Assembly: GCA_027487795.1 (NCBI GenBank)
Contig: JAIYCX010000028.1
Coordinates: 44,028 to 108,027 of the forward strand
Length of the DNA stretch: 64,000 nucleotides
Origin: Pseudomonadota bacterium
GTDB taxonomy: Bacteria > Bdellovibrionota_C > UBA2361 > SZUA-149 > DAOLCO01
Direction of reading: 5' to 3'
A model generated the notes under the pieces. That model saw only the letters and a list, made by a program, of their open reading frames with translations, was not told the DNA's origin and made no database searches. Shown in pieces: positions 25,856 through 35,639 of the stretch. Made by a program: the position numbers and the translations under genes. How positions within the stretch are numbered: the stretch's first letter is position 1; each line of letters starts with the position of its first letter.

Positions 25856-27154
25856 ATGTCTAGTCAAAATAACGCAAAACTAATCCTCCCAGACGGTCAA
25901 ACAATTGAACTACCAGTAATTGTTGGTACAGAGAATGAACACGCAGTTGATATCTCTGACCTGAGAGCAAAAACAGGCTATATTACAATAGATGATGGTT
26001 ACGGAAATACAGGTGCCTGCTCAAGTGCAATAACATACATCGACGGTGAAGCAGGTATACTTCGCTATAGAGGATATCCAATTGAACAACTTGCTGAGCA
26101 TTCAACATTTGTTGAAACAAGTTATCTTCTAATAAATGGAGAGCTACCCTCTACAGAAGAATTAAATAAATTTACTCATAAGCTTACAAGACATACGCTT
26201 ATTCATGAAGACATGAAGAGATTCTACGATGGGTTTCCGAGAGATGCTCATCCGATGGCAATTCTTGCTTCGGTTGTTTCAGCTTGTCACACCTTTTATC
26301 AAGCATCAGATGACCCCAAGGATGTGGACACACAAAATTTAGCTATCATGAGGCTTTTAGCAAAACTTCCAACAATGGCAGCTTTTGCATATAAAAAATC
26401 TATAGGACAACCTTTTATTTATCCTAATAGCAGTTTATCTTATTCAGCAAACTTTCTTAATATGATGTTTGCTACACCGGCAGAAGATTACTACCTAGAT
26501 CCAGATATCGTTAAAGCACTTGATCTTTTATTGATATTACATGCTGATCATGAACAAAATTGTTCTACTTCTACAGTTAGATTAGTTGGTAGTAGCCTAT
26601 CCAATTTATACTCCTGCGTATCGGCAGGCATTTCAGCTCTTTGGGGAGCTAGACATGGTGGGGCAAATCAAAGTGTTATCGAAATGCTTCATGAAATAGT
26701 TAGTGACGGTGGTGATGTTAAAAAATTTGTAGAAAGAGCTAAGTCTAAAGATTCAAAAGCAAGACTAATGGGATTCGGCCATCGAGTTTATAAAAACTAT
26801 GATCCTAGAGCTACGATACTTAAAGAAGCTTGTCATAAAGTACTAATGAAAATTCCACTTAAAGACCCTTTATTAGAAATAGCCGCAGAACTTGAATCAA
26901 TAGCACTTAGTGATGAATATTTTATTTCTAGAAAACTATATCCAAATGTGGACTTCTACAGTGGTATTATTTACTCAGCTTTAGGCATTCCGGTAAATGG
27001 TTTCACAGCAATGTTTGCACTAGGGAGACTACCAGGTTGGATAGCTCAGTGGAAAGAAATGATCAATGATCCTCAAAATAGAATTGGCAGACCAAGACAA
27101 GTCTATACTGGCTCAACTAAAAGAGACTACGTTGAAATGAAAAAGAGAAGTTAA
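25856..27154 (+). CDS. gltA: citrate synthase
   Basis: 432 residues, type II bacterial length. It condenses oxaloacetate and acetyl-CoA. HADHEQNCSTSTVRLVGSS, GARHGGANQSV and FGHRVYKNYDPR contain the catalytic histidines; NVDFYSGIIYSALG carries the catalytic Asp. The N-terminal YTDGDAGILRYRGYPIEQL-equivalent (IDGEAGILRYRGYPIEQLAE) is present. Own upstream region of about 210 bp. It converges with a small membrane protein gene. Together with acnA and icd nearby it covers the first oxidative TCA steps. Confidence 0.98.
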   Translation: MSSQNNAKLILPDGQTIELPVIVGTENEHAVDISDLRAKTGYITIDDGYGNTGACSSAITYIDGEAGILRYRGYPIEQLAEHSTFVETSYLLINGELPSTEELNKFTHKLTRHTLIHEDMKRFYDGFPRDAHPMAILASVVSACHTFYQASDDPKDVDTQNLAIMRLLAKLPTMAAFAYKKSIGQPFIYPNSSLSYSANFLNMMFATPAEDYYLDPDIVKALDLLLILHADHEQNCSTSTVRLVGSSLSNLYSCVSAGISALWGARHGGANQSVIEMLHEIVSDGGDVKKFVERAKSKDSKARLMGFGHRVYKNYDPRATILKEACHKVLMKIPLKDPLLEIAAELESIALSDEYFISRKLYPNVDFYSGIIYSALGIPVNGFTAMFALGRLPGWIAQWKEMINDPQNRIGRPRQVYTGSTKRDYVEMKKRS

Positions 27155-27158
27155 AGAT

Positions 27159-27599
27159 TTATTTCTTGCTATCTTGGGTTATTGCAAAGGGCTTTTCTTT
27201 GGTACCCTTTCTAATTGCCATATCTGCCCATCTATTTTCAAGCTCTAGTTGCTTTTCATTCGTACATACCTTAGTACTCCAATTATTTGGATCATCACAG
27301 TCTATTTGTGCGGTACCCATATCAAGCGTAATACTGGAAGCAACATTCACTACCCAATTTTTAACGCCACCATCAGCACGAATCTGATCTTCATTTGCTA
27401 GGTATACGACAGTACAAATTGAAGTTAAAAATAAAGTTGCACCTGAATATATTAATCTTTCTTGAAATATTCTTTTTCGTTCGGAAGCTTCATGCACTTC
27501 TTTAATGCGCTGAAGCTCAATAGCACGCTCTTTTTGCAGTTTTTCATCTGCAATCTTATTCTCTATTTTTCTAAATGCGTTAACTATTCCTTCATCCAT
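27159..27599 (-). CDS. hypothetical protein with one membrane segment
   Basis: 146 residues. Charged helical N-terminus (about residues 1-48, probable coiled coil), one membrane helix (residues about 50-68, IYSGATLFLTSICTVVYLA), then a C-terminal domain with two cysteines (IDCDDPN, KVCTNEKQ). Not recognised. It follows the phosphatase gene by 57 bp on the same strand and converges with gltA at a 4-bp gap. Confidence 0.6.
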   Translation of the reverse strand: MDEGIVNAFRKIENKIADEKLQKERAIELQRIKEVHEASERKRIFQERLIYSGATLFLTSICTVVYLANEDQIRADGGVKNWVVNVASSITLDMGTAQIDCDDPNNWSTKVCTNEKQLELENRWADMAIRKGTKEKPFAITQDSKK

Positions 27600-27656
27600 A
27601 ATATCTTTATCGGCTAAGCGGCTGAAGGACTTAAAGATTTTATAAAAAAATATAAA

Positions 27657-28385
27657 TTAAGGACTGACTGCATAAACATCGACAACTCTGCTATCTTTCT
27701 TTATTTGATAAAGCTCACCTGATACTAACTCTAAACAACTTAATTTATTACCAAAAACTAGCCCCGTATCAAGTCCTAGCTTATATGGCCTATGATCAAA
27801 AACTTCACGGTGAGGAGTATGTCCAAAAATAACGGTAGCTTCTAAATTATGTTCGGCACTAATAAAGGGCTCTCTAATCCAGTAAATATCCGTACCCTTT
27901 TGAGCACTTAAATCAAAATCAAAATTTATCCCTGCATGCACCATTAAATACCCAGGAACACTGATTATGCTTTCTAAATTAGAAAAAAATTGAAAATGCT
28001 CTTCTGGTAAAAGCTGCATCATTTCATCTGGAGGAGAAAAAACGGAGATACCATAACTTTGAATAGTCTCAAGTCCACCATTATAAAGAAAAGACTCTCC
28101 TAAATTACCTCCAAATCCTAAAAAGTCCATGAGCATATCCTCATGGTTTCCTTTTAAAAATCGAATATTTAAGAACTCTTGCTTTAAAGCCACTAGGCTA
28201 GAAATTACGGACTTGGAATCAGGACCTCGATCTATATAATCTCCTAAAAAAACTACCAAATCTTTAGATGTAAGGCCTTGAGAAGAAATGAGAAAACTAA
28301 TTAAGACATCAGTCTCTTTAGCACAACCATGTAAATCGCCGACCACGAAGATTCTCTCTCCGGAAGCCTGAGAAACCGTTATCAT
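27657..28385 (-). CDS. metallophosphoesterase, PPP-type Ser/Thr phosphatase family
   Basis: 242 residues with the full PPP metal-binding signature: GDLHGC, GDYIDRGPDSK and KGNHEDML, followed by MVHAG and a late FGHTP with His. These build a two-metal centre that dephosphorylates proteins or dinucleotide polyphosphates. The size equals small bacterial PrpA/B and ApaH-like enzymes; ApaH is about 280 residues, so this is likelier a protein phosphatase. A Ser/Thr kinase is encoded at 45.6 kb, but a pairing is only speculation. Confidence 0.9.
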   Translation of the reverse strand: MITVSQASGERIFVVGDLHGCAKETDVLISFLISSQGLTSKDLVVFLGDYIDRGPDSKSVISSLVALKQEFLNIRFLKGNHEDMLMDFLGFGGNLGESFLYNGGLETIQSYGISVFSPPDEMMQLLPEEHFQFFSNLESIISVPGYLMVHAGINFDFDLSAQKGTDIYWIREPFISAEHNLEATVIFGHTPHREVFDHRPYKLGLDTGLVFGNKLSCLELVSGELYQIKKDSRVVDVYAVSP

Positions 28386-28477
28386 TAAATTATATAAAAT
28401 ATTATAAAGCTATTCCAGTTAATGGAATCGGCCCTTTAGGTAAGAAACTTTATGAAATTAAATAAAGTTTCTAAAAG

Positions 28478-28621
28478 TTAACTTCTTACAGCTTTTTCTA
28501 TTGCTTGTAGTTGCTTAACTCTTTCAGAAACTATGCCCTTAACTCTTTTTTGTCTATTTTTTGAAATAGTTTCGTCTTTTCTAGTTCTTCTTGCTTTTGT
28601 AACTTTTGCTGTTGATGCCAT
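28478..28621 (-). CDS. 47-residue lysine/arginine-rich protein
   Basis: Short frame starting ATG at 28621, MASTAKVTKARRTRKD, 47 residues, ending VRS. It is strongly basic over its whole length and predicted helical, like ribosome- or nucleic-acid-binding peptides. It is not a recognisable ribosomal protein. It stands alone between icd and the phosphatase gene on the minus strand. The clean start, charge pattern and codon use make it a credible gene; no RBS stronger than AAG is seen. Confidence 0.5.
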   Translation of the reverse strand: MASTAKVTKARRTRKDETISKNRQKRVKGIVSERVKQLQAIEKAVRS

Positions 28622-28739
28622 GACTATCTTAAATAAAATTGTTTAATTTAGGCGCATAATAATAGGGATAAATTTTAAGTCAACTAAGGGGCCATTTTAC
28701 ATTATTTTAGTCAATATATTATGGGCCTTATTATGGGAC

Positions 28740-29930
28740 CTAGAGTAGTTCTGCTACTTTTTTAACAAACTCTTCTGTATTTAAAGTCTTAGGATTACTG
28801 TGAGTTGTAATACTTACTAAATCCTTGGTCATATAACCCTGCTCAACTGTCTTGATTACACTTGCTTCTAAGTGCTCAGCAAACTTACAAACCTCTTCTG
28901 TATTATCAAGCTCCCCTCTTTTATAAAGAGCTCCAGACCAGGCAAAAATTGAAGCAATAGAATTTGTAGAAGTGACTTCACCTTTCAAATGCTGATAATA
29001 ATGTCTCTTTACTGTTCCATGCGCAGCTTCGTACTCATATTTATTATCTGGAGAAACTAACACTGAAGTCATTAGACCCAGTGAGCCAAAACCAGAAGCG
29101 ACGAGATCAGATAGAACATCTCCGTCATAATTCATCAAGGCTAACATCATTCCGCCTTCATGTTTCATTAATTGCGCTACGGCATCATCAATTAAAAAAT
29201 ATTTATACGTAACTCCAGCTTTATCAATTTCTTTTTGCCTAAGTTGAACTTGCTCTTCAAATATCTTTCTAAAAGTACCATGATATATTTTAGAGATAGT
29301 ATCTTTTGCTGAAAACCAAATATCTATTTTTTCACTTATTGCTAACGTTATACATGAATTTGCAAAATGCTTTATTGAAGCCGAACTATTATGATATCCC
29401 ATTACCATTCCTGGAGAATCAAATTCATGAACTAGTTTTCTTACTTCCTTACCGGACTCAGTAGTATAAACTAATTCAACTTTTCCAGCTTCTGGTACGA
29501 CAAGCTCCGAACATTTATAAATATCACCATAAGCGTGCCTACCAATTAAAATAGGCTTTTTCCAAGATCTAACAGCAGGCGGAATATTTGAAATAGTAAT
29601 AGGTTTTCTAAATACAGTCCCGTCTAAAATAGTTCTAATAGTACCATTTGGACTAGGCCAAGCTTTAGTTAAAGAATATTCTTTTACTCTCTCTGTATCA
29701 GGTGTGATAGTAGCGCACTTTACCCCTACACCAAATTCTCTAATAGCTAAGGCAGAATCAATGGTGACACTATCATGAGTCTTATCTCTGTTACTCACAT
29801 GTAGATCAAAATATTTCAAATCAACATCTAAAAAAGGATAAATCAGATTATCTTTAATCATCTGCCAGATGATTCTCGTCATTTCGTCGCCGTCAAGTTC
29901 TACAAGTGGGGTATTAACTTTAATTTTCAT
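28740..29930 (-). CDS. icd: isocitrate dehydrogenase [NADP], eukaryotic-type
   Basis: 396 residues of the homodimeric NADP-dependent type shared by eukaryotes and some bacteria, not the E. coli type. Blocks are [41 protein letters not shown] (isocitrate binding), [22 protein letters not shown] and [16 protein letters not shown] (cofactor). Oxidises isocitrate to 2-oxoglutarate with NADPH production. It is divergent from the M50 protease gene. TCA neighbours gltA and acnA sit on either side, but each has its own upstream region, so they are not one operon. Confidence 0.97.
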   Translation of the reverse strand: MKIKVNTPLVELDGDEMTRIIWQMIKDNLIYPFLDVDLKYFDLHVSNRDKTHDSVTIDSALAIREFGVGVKCATITPDTERVKEYSLTKAWPSPNGTIRTILDGTVFRKPITISNIPPAVRSWKKPILIGRHAYGDIYKCSELVVPEAGKVELVYTTESGKEVRKLVHEFDSPGMVMGYHNSSASIKHFANSCITLAISEKIDIWFSAKDTISKIYHGTFRKIFEEQVQLRQKEIDKAGVTYKYFLIDDAVAQLMKHEGGMMLALMNYDGDVLSDLVASGFGSLGLMTSVLVSPDNKYEYEAAHGTVKRHYYQHLKGEVTSTNSIASIFAWSGALYKRGELDNTEEVCKFAEHLEASVIKTVEQGYMTKDLVSITTHSNPKTLNTEEFVKKVAELL

Positions 29931-30062
29931 GAGAAAGAAGAAGGTATGTTAAATAATATTAGATATTATAGTTGAATACTTGCTCACTGCCTACTAGAAT
30001 TAATTGAATGCTTATTCTAGTAATGATATCCTGCTGGCCTTAAATCAATTACAAGGCTTAAA

Positions 30063-30725
30063 TTGACTTTCTTAGGACAACTACTAATTTCTGGACCGCC
30101 ATTTATTATCGCTATCGTACTTCATGAAGTAGCGCACGGTTATGTTGCAAAACTTCTTGGAGACAAAACGGCTAGTGATCAAGGTCGAATCACTCTAAAC
30201 CCAATAAAGCATATAGATCCTTTTCTAAGCATCATATTACCTGCTCTATTAATTTTTTCAGGCTCTCCTGTAATATTTGGAGGCGCGAAGGCCGTGCCTG
30301 TTAATCCATTTAACTTTAAAAATCCTAGAGTAGGGATGGCGATAGTTGCCGCTGCTGGGCCAATTACAAATTTTATCATTGCTGGAATTTCCCTGTTAAT
30401 ACTTAGAACTATTAATGTAGACGAAGCTGGTTTTATGCTTACAGTAATACACTTGTGGTTAGCTACTTCAGTGATGCTAAACATTATTCTGGGGCTTTTT
30501 AATTTAATACCAGTTCCTCCACTAGACGGAGGGAGGATTATGGTTGGAATACTACCAATAGTATTAGCTAGAAAATATGCGCTACTAGAGAAGTACGGAT
30601 TTTATATTTTAATCGCACTTCTATATTTTGATATTCCAGAACTTTTTCTAAAGCCTGCAATAGATTTTGTAATCTTTAATTTGTTACCATATAGCAACTA
30701 CCCGACCCCTCAGATAACCCAGTAG
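30063..30725 (+). CDS. M50 family (site-2 type) membrane zinc protease
   Basis: 220 residues, TTG start. The zinc-binding HEVAH (HEVAHGYVAKLLGD, His21 and His25) sits in the first membrane helix, and NLIPVPPLDGGR near residue 160 supplies the third ligand Asp. Six or so membrane segments. It belongs to the short bacterial group without PDZ domain, close to rhomboid-independent site-2 proteases of the SpoIVFB/YwhC type. Such enzymes cleave regulatory proteins in the membrane. The substrate is unknown. Confidence 0.93.
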   Translation: MTFLGQLLISGPPFIIAIVLHEVAHGYVAKLLGDKTASDQGRITLNPIKHIDPFLSIILPALLIFSGSPVIFGGAKAVPVNPFNFKNPRVGMAIVAAAGPITNFIIAGISLLILRTINVDEAGFMLTVIHLWLATSVMLNIILGLFNLIPVPPLDGGRIMVGILPIVLARKYALLEKYGFYILIALLYFDIPELFLKPAIDFVIFNLLPYSNYPTPQITQ

Positions 30726-30743
30726 AGTTTCTAATCTAACAAC

Positions 30744-33437
30744 TTAACTAGCAAGCCCCTTAAGCACAGTTCTTAATATTCCACCGTCCCTATAATATTG
30801 AAGTTCTACACCTGTATCTATGCGACTTCTAGACATAAAAGTAACTATTTCCCCGCTTATTTTTTTAGCAGTTACTTTGATATCTTGCCCCGGCAACATT
30901 GTTTCTGAAACCTCAATAGAGAAACTCTCAGTTCCATCAAGTTTTAAACTAGTTACAGATTCACCCTGTTTAAACTGAAGTGGAAGAATTCCCATTCCTA
31001 ACAAATTACTTCTATGAATTCTCTCAAAACTCTCAGCGATTACAGCAGATACTCCTTGCAAAAACGGCCCCTTTGCTGCCCAATCTCTTGAAGATCCACT
31101 TCCATACTCTTTACCAGCTAAAATAACTAATTGAGTACCATCTGCTTTATATCTTTCTGCTGCATCAAAGAAGCTTAAAGTCTCACCTGTTGGTAAATAC
31201 TTTGTAATATTACCTTCAAGTCCGGGAGTTAATTGGTTTTTGATACGAATATTAGCAAAGGTTCCCCTAACCATAATTTTATCGTTTCCACGTCTTGAAC
31301 CATAGCTGTTAAAGTCTACTTTACTAATACCCATACCTTCTAAGTATTTTGCAGCAGGTGATCCCTCTGCTATATCTCCAGCTGGAGAAATATGATCAGT
31401 AGTTATTGAATCCTTGAATACAGCAAGAACTCTTGCATCTTTAATTGTCTTATACTTAGCGTTTTCTAAGCTAATATTTTCAAAAAATGGTGCTTCCTGA
31501 ATATAGCTTGATGATTGATCCCATGGGAATAATTCAGAGCCCGCATCTTTAATATCCTGCCAAGCCTGTGATCCCTTGAAAACATCTGCATATTTTTCTT
31601 TAAACATTTCTGGGGTGACATATGATTTTACAGCATCTGCAACTTCTTTATGTGTTGGCCAAATATCTTTAAGATAAATTGCTTTTCCAGCGTCAGAGAC
31701 ACCTATAGCCTCTGTATAAATATCCTTACTAACAGTTCCTAATAATGCATAGGCGACTACTAAAGGAGGAGACGCTAAATAATTTGCTCTTGTAAAAGGA
31801 TGTACTCTACCTTCAAAATTTCTATTTCCAGATAGAACAGCAGCTGCAACTATATCTTTTTCCTTAATTGCATCTTCTACTTCTTTTGCTATAGGACCCG
31901 AATTTCCTATGCAAGTAGTACAGCCATAACCAACGACATTAAATCCAAGTTTTTCTAGATATGGAAGTAATCCTGCTTTTTCAAGATACGCAGTAACAAC
32001 TGTAGAGCCCGGAGCTAATGAAGTTTTTACGAATTTGTTTACTTTAAGACCAGCTTCGACTGCTTTTTTAGCTACTAATCCAGCGGCCATCATAACCGAA
32101 GGATTGCTAGTATTAGTGCAAGAAGTTATTGCTGCGATTACAACAGAGCCGTGTGATATTTCTTCCTCCTTAGAACTCCATTTTACTACACTAGTATCGG
32201 CTAACTTATCTTGACTTAAGCCAAAGCCCTTAGGCCCAACAGCCTCAGTAAGAATATTCTGAAAAGTTGGTCCTACGTCTTTTAGGGAAACTCTATCCTG
32301 CGGTCTCTTTGGTCCTGCAATAGAAGATTCAACCGTTGATAAATCTATTTCATATACTTTAGTAAACTCAGGATCAGGAGTATTACTCGTTCTAAATAGA
32401 CCTTGTTCTTTTGAATATCTTTCTGTTAAATCTATTAGCTCATCAGGTCTTCCAGTAAATCTGAGATAATCTAATGTAAGATCATCAACTGGGAAAAAAC
32501 TAACAGTTGACCCCTGCTCCGGTGCCATATTTCCAATTGTTGCTCTATCTGAAACACTTAAGGTATCGAGTCCTGGTCCAAAAAATTCAACAAACTTATC
32601 TACTACACCTATTTTTCTACATAGCTCAGTTATTGTTAGTACTAGATCTGTTGCAGTTACTCCTTCTCTCAATTCTCCACTTACCTTAATACCGATAACA
32701 TCAGGTACAAGCATATATAATGGCTGATCAAGCATTACTGCTTCCGCTTCAATCCCCCCTACTCCCCAAGCAAGAACACCAAGACCGTTTACCATTGGCG
32801 TATGAGAATCAGTTCCTACACAGCTATCAGGACAAACAAAATTCTTTTCCCTATTCCAATATACTCCCTCGGACAAATACTCTAAATTTACCTGATGCAC
32901 GATCCCAGTAGAAGGAGGAACTACTCTTAAATTCTTAAATGCTTTTTGGCCCCATTTTAAAAATTGATAACGCTCTATGTTTCTTTTAAACTCTAATTTC
33001 TCATTCAAACTTAGCGCATCTTTCGTTCCTGAAAAATCTACTTGCACAGAGTGGTCTATAACTAAATCACATTTTACTAGAGGATTAATTAATGCGGGAT
33101 TTTTTCCTAACCTTTTCATTGCTTCTCTCATTGAAGCTAGATCAACTATTGCAGGGACTCCCGTAAAATCCTGAAGTACAACACGAGCAGGCTTATAAGG
33201 AACTTCTTGTCTGTTTTTATCTTCCGGCTTCCATGAAATTATTTGCTTTAAGTGATCTTCAGTAAAAGCAAAATTATCAAAATTTCTTAAAGCTGATTCT
33301 AGTAAAATTCTTAGTGAAAAAGGTAGTCTTGATAGAGAGCCAAACTGAGACAGTTTATCTAAACGATAATAACTAATATCTCCAGCTTTGGATTTAATTA
33401 CAGATTTTGCTCCAAATTGGTCTATAGGGCCGTGCAT
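30744..33437 (-). CDS. acnA: aconitate hydratase A
   Basis: 897 residues, the length of AcnA/IRP-type aconitases. The 4Fe-4S ligands are visible: VIAAITSCTNTSNPSVM and the paired cysteines of YGCTTCIGNSGP. Other blocks are GTDSHTPMVNGLGVLAWGVG, GNMAPEQGSTVSFFPVD, the swivelling domain KDSITTDHISPAGDI and GKEYGSGSSRDWAAKGP. Isomerises citrate to isocitrate. Adjacent to but convergent with the M50 protease gene. In iron-poor states AcnA apo-forms can bind RNA; nothing in the sequence shows that here. Confidence 0.98.
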   Translation of the reverse strand: MHGPIDQFGAKSVIKSKAGDISYYRLDKLSQFGSLSRLPFSLRILLESALRNFDNFAFTEDHLKQIISWKPEDKNRQEVPYKPARVVLQDFTGVPAIVDLASMREAMKRLGKNPALINPLVKCDLVIDHSVQVDFSGTKDALSLNEKLEFKRNIERYQFLKWGQKAFKNLRVVPPSTGIVHQVNLEYLSEGVYWNREKNFVCPDSCVGTDSHTPMVNGLGVLAWGVGGIEAEAVMLDQPLYMLVPDVIGIKVSGELREGVTATDLVLTITELCRKIGVVDKFVEFFGPGLDTLSVSDRATIGNMAPEQGSTVSFFPVDDLTLDYLRFTGRPDELIDLTERYSKEQGLFRTSNTPDPEFTKVYEIDLSTVESSIAGPKRPQDRVSLKDVGPTFQNILTEAVGPKGFGLSQDKLADTSVVKWSSKEEEISHGSVVIAAITSCTNTSNPSVMMAAGLVAKKAVEAGLKVNKFVKTSLAPGSTVVTAYLEKAGLLPYLEKLGFNVVGYGCTTCIGNSGPIAKEVEDAIKEKDIVAAAVLSGNRNFEGRVHPFTRANYLASPPLVVAYALLGTVSKDIYTEAIGVSDAGKAIYLKDIWPTHKEVADAVKSYVTPEMFKEKYADVFKGSQAWQDIKDAGSELFPWDQSSSYIQEAPFFENISLENAKYKTIKDARVLAVFKDSITTDHISPAGDIAEGSPAAKYLEGMGISKVDFNSYGSRRGNDKIMVRGTFANIRIKNQLTPGLEGNITKYLPTGETLSFFDAAERYKADGTQLVILAGKEYGSGSSRDWAAKGPFLQGVSAVIAESFERIHRSNLLGMGILPLQFKQGESVTSLKLDGTESFSIEVSETMLPGQDIKVTAKKISGEIVTFMSRSRIDTGVELQYYRDGGILRTVLKGLAS

Positions 33438-33509
33438 GACAGAAATTTCCTTTAATGATAACTTACGAGCCTATTTAATCACTCAGTTAAAGTACTAGCA
33501 AATAAAAAT

Positions 33510-34064
33510 ATGGATCCTATATACGGTATCGTTGGAGTAGAAATTAAACCACTTGTTACACATCAAGATTCAAGAGGTTTTTTTAGAGAAGTAATTAGGC
33601 ATACAGATAGTATTTTTTCAGATGAATTAGTGGAATCGCCATTTGGGCAATGGAGCCATAGCAAGATGGCTAAAAATACTGTTAAGGCCTGGCACTATCA
33701 TCATAAACAAATAGATTGGTGGTATTTAGGTATAGGCGCGATTAGAATGGCCATGTATGACAACAGACCAGAAAGTCCAACATATAAAGAAACGCTAGAG
33801 CTTATTTTAGGAGAAGATCATCCAGATGCAATAAGTGCTGTTGTTAAGATTCCAACAGGTGTGCTTCACGGCGCTAAAGTTATTAGCGATATGGCACATT
33901 TATTTTATATTACATCAGGAGTTTACGATACAAATGACGAAGGTAGAATTCCATTTAATGCGCCAGAAATTGGATATGACTGGGTTGAAGGGGATGATAT
34001 TATCGTTGCGGCCAATGATCAGAAATATTTTGAGCCTGAGTATGAGAGGGTGAAGATAAAATAA
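33510..34064 (+). CDS. dTDP-4-dehydrorhamnose 3,5-epimerase-like cupin (RfbC family)
   Basis: 184 residues with the RfbC fold: IKPLVTHQDSRGFFREVIR, KAWHYHHKQIDWWYLGIG, VVKIPTGVLHGAKV and NAPEIGYDW. His69-71 and the Tyr/Asp residues that form the epimerase site are in place, but the family also includes proteins that are not rhamnose enzymes (for example WbbL-independent sugar epimerases). No rfbA, rfbB or rfbD gene neighbours it, so the sugar is uncertain. Followed 69 bp later by an orphan minus-strand gene. Confidence 0.82.
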   Translation: MDPIYGIVGVEIKPLVTHQDSRGFFREVIRHTDSIFSDELVESPFGQWSHSKMAKNTVKAWHYHHKQIDWWYLGIGAIRMAMYDNRPESPTYKETLELILGEDHPDAISAVVKIPTGVLHGAKVISDMAHLFYITSGVYDTNDEGRIPFNAPEIGYDWVEGDDIIVAANDQKYFEPEYERVKIK

Positions 34065-34133
34065 AAGAGGCTTCCGCGAACGAAAATCCTCGATCTAGCA
34101 ATGGGTTAATTTGCTAGTTAATAAAAATCAAAA

Positions 34134-34319
34134 TCAGTCATCAGCTGAAGTTTCAGCAGGCTTGGGTTCAAATCTGCTTTCAATTTCGTGAGCGTGCGGA
34201 TCGGAAACTGTTTTCTGCTCCGTTTCGATCACTTGCCAAGTACTAGGTGAGACTCTCATTACGGGAGTTCCATTTGGAAGTTTCTTAGTTTCTGCTGGCT
34301 GATTAATGGTCATACACAT
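34134..34319 (-). CDS. small hypothetical protein in a GC-richer patch
   Basis: The frame runs to 34355; the start at 34319 (or 34313, MTINQPAETK) is preferred because GAGGG AAATAGGA precedes it. About 60 residues, hydrophilic, acidic end (FEPKPAETSADD). Not recognised. The gene is framed by an 11-bp inverted repeat (GCTTCCGCGAA at 34070-34080, TTCGCGGAAGC at 34466-34476). Base composition is richer in GC than the host, like the next orphan gene, which suggests acquisition. Confidence 0.45.
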   Translation of the reverse strand: MCMTINQPAETKKLPNGTPVMRVSPSTWQVIETEQKTVSDPHAHEIESRFEPKPAETSADD

Positions 34320-34465
34320 TCCTATTTCCCTCGATAAAACACCTCGCCTCTCCATTTCTCAAGCGACTTCACCAATGAAGTCTGAATAGCTCAAGAATTT
34401 CCTTAACGAGGTTGTGAACTAAACTAAAAACGAAATAACGACCTAAAACCAAAGATAACCTTTAA

Positions 34466-34508
34466 TTCGCGGAAGCTAACTATTAACTTACTCAGTTAAT
34501 AGTTAGCT
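34466..34508. repeat. perfect inverted-repeat hairpin beside a GC-rich palindrome arm
   Basis: AGCTAACTATTAACT (34474-34488) and AGTTAATAGTTAGCT (34494-34508) form a perfect 15-bp stem with a 5-base loop. It abuts the TTCGCGGAAGC arm (34466-34476) that matches 34070-34080 inverted. Together these bracket the orphan gene at 34134. The wider stretch 34356-34781 has no gene; besides these it contains a 16-bp palindrome at 34625-34640 and a terminator at 34735-34769. Confidence 0.7.
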
Positions 34509-34624
34509 CTCTTTAGCTTCTACCCAGATATTATTTAGTTTTATTTAAGTAAATTAAAACTTCGGATAGAATTAATAGAATCATTCGATTCAGTCAATAG
34601 TAGAAATGAATAAAATCAATGAGT

Positions 34625-34640
34625 TAGAATGATCATTCTA
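34625..34640. promoter_or_regulatory. perfect 16-bp palindrome, possible operator
   Basis: TAGAATGATCATTCTA is a perfect palindrome in the gene-free region between two orphan genes. Its length fits a dimeric regulator site, but no promoter or bound protein is identified nearby. Confidence 0.25.
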
Positions 34641-34734
34641 GTTTCTGTATTAAGTTTTTGTGTATAAGCAGCGTAAGTAGCTGAGAGTTTAAGAGGACAA
34701 ACAGGAAGAGCGGAAGAATGGAAGAAATAAAAAA

Positions 34735-34769
34735 ATCTCGAGAGAGGCAAATTGCCAGACTCTCGAGAT
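34735..34769 (-). terminator. rho-independent terminator after the 34782 gene
   Basis: Stem ATCTCGAGAG/CTCTCGAGAT with an inner GGCAA/TTGCC pairing, 13 bp after the stop of the orphan gene. On the minus strand it is followed by a run of seven T. Textbook terminator shape. Confidence 0.9.
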
Positions 34770-34781
34770 AGAAATTTAAAC

Positions 34782-35390
34782 CTACTTAACAACTTTCGAG
34801 CGTGTTTTGGGGCGATAGTCAACCACGCAAAGAACTTTTCGTTCTCTCAGACACTGAGCTGATATTTTCACATTTGGCCGACCTGATTTCAAGTTCTCCA
34901 TATGGAATATTGGACCATGGATCAACTCACGCGAGCGAGAGGTATCCGAATCGTCAGCTTTCTTGATTAACCATCGAAAATCCGAACCATTTCTGCAAAA
35001 TATATCAATCTCACTGGCCGGCAGCTCCCTGGAGATAGCCTCGACAGCATCAGCTATTTCAACTGCAATCGTCCTAACATTGTCTGCATTTCTCTTATCC
35101 AACAGTCTGTAGTTGGGAAAAAGATACGAGACACTCTGAGCATGATTCCAAATTACTGCCAATGGACAGTCGGACTTTGATACCATAGCTAGGAAAGTAG
35201 ACGCTGGTCTGAAAGTAATCTTTGACGAATCATCATTCTGCAATTCATCAATCTGTAATTCGTCAACATACAATGGCTCGTCATTGCCAGACCAAAAAAC
35301 TTTCATCGGCCGTTGATCTAAAAAATCAAGCATCAGATCATTCAAATCTCGACAAGAAAATATTGGCAAAGAAGCTAAATTCACAGACAT
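34782..35390 (-). CDS. orphan hypothetical protein, GC-richer
   Basis: 202 residues from the ATG at 35390, chosen because GGAG precedes it by six bases; the frame is open from 35402. It looks soluble, mixed alpha/beta, without signal peptide or membrane helix (for example RPMKVFWSGNDEPLYVDE, EIADAVEAISRELPASEID). I do not recognise a family. It has its own terminator, no operon partners, and clearly higher GC than the host, so recent acquisition is likely. Confidence 0.6.
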   Translation of the reverse strand: MSVNLASLPIFSCRDLNDLMLDFLDQRPMKVFWSGNDEPLYVDELQIDELQNDDSSKITFRPASTFLAMVSKSDCPLAVIWNHAQSVSYLFPNYRLLDKRNADNVRTIAVEIADAVEAISRELPASEIDIFCRNGSDFRWLIKKADDSDTSRSRELIHGPIFHMENLKSGRPNVKISAQCLRERKVLCVVDYRPKTRSKVVK

Positions 35391-35639
35391 CACAAACTCC
35401 ATTCACTAAAACTACCCCGCCCAAGCAAGTTGCGAACACTCACAAAACCTTTACTTAGGAAGTTCTCAAATCGCTCTAACATCATAACAACGCTTAAGAG
35501 CCAAAAGAGAAATCCCTAATTTGGCGCCCTTATAGCATAAAACAAAATTTATATAAAATGTCCGAAAAGAAACTTACTAAATTCCTAAAAAGTTAGAAAA
35601 ATCCGTGGCATAGTGCTGTTTCTAAGGTAATTTGCTTCC

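Noticed and set aside
34616..34822. A 68-codon minus-strand frame
   Set aside because: It covers the terminator of the neighbouring gene and overlaps that gene's end; no ribosome binding site.
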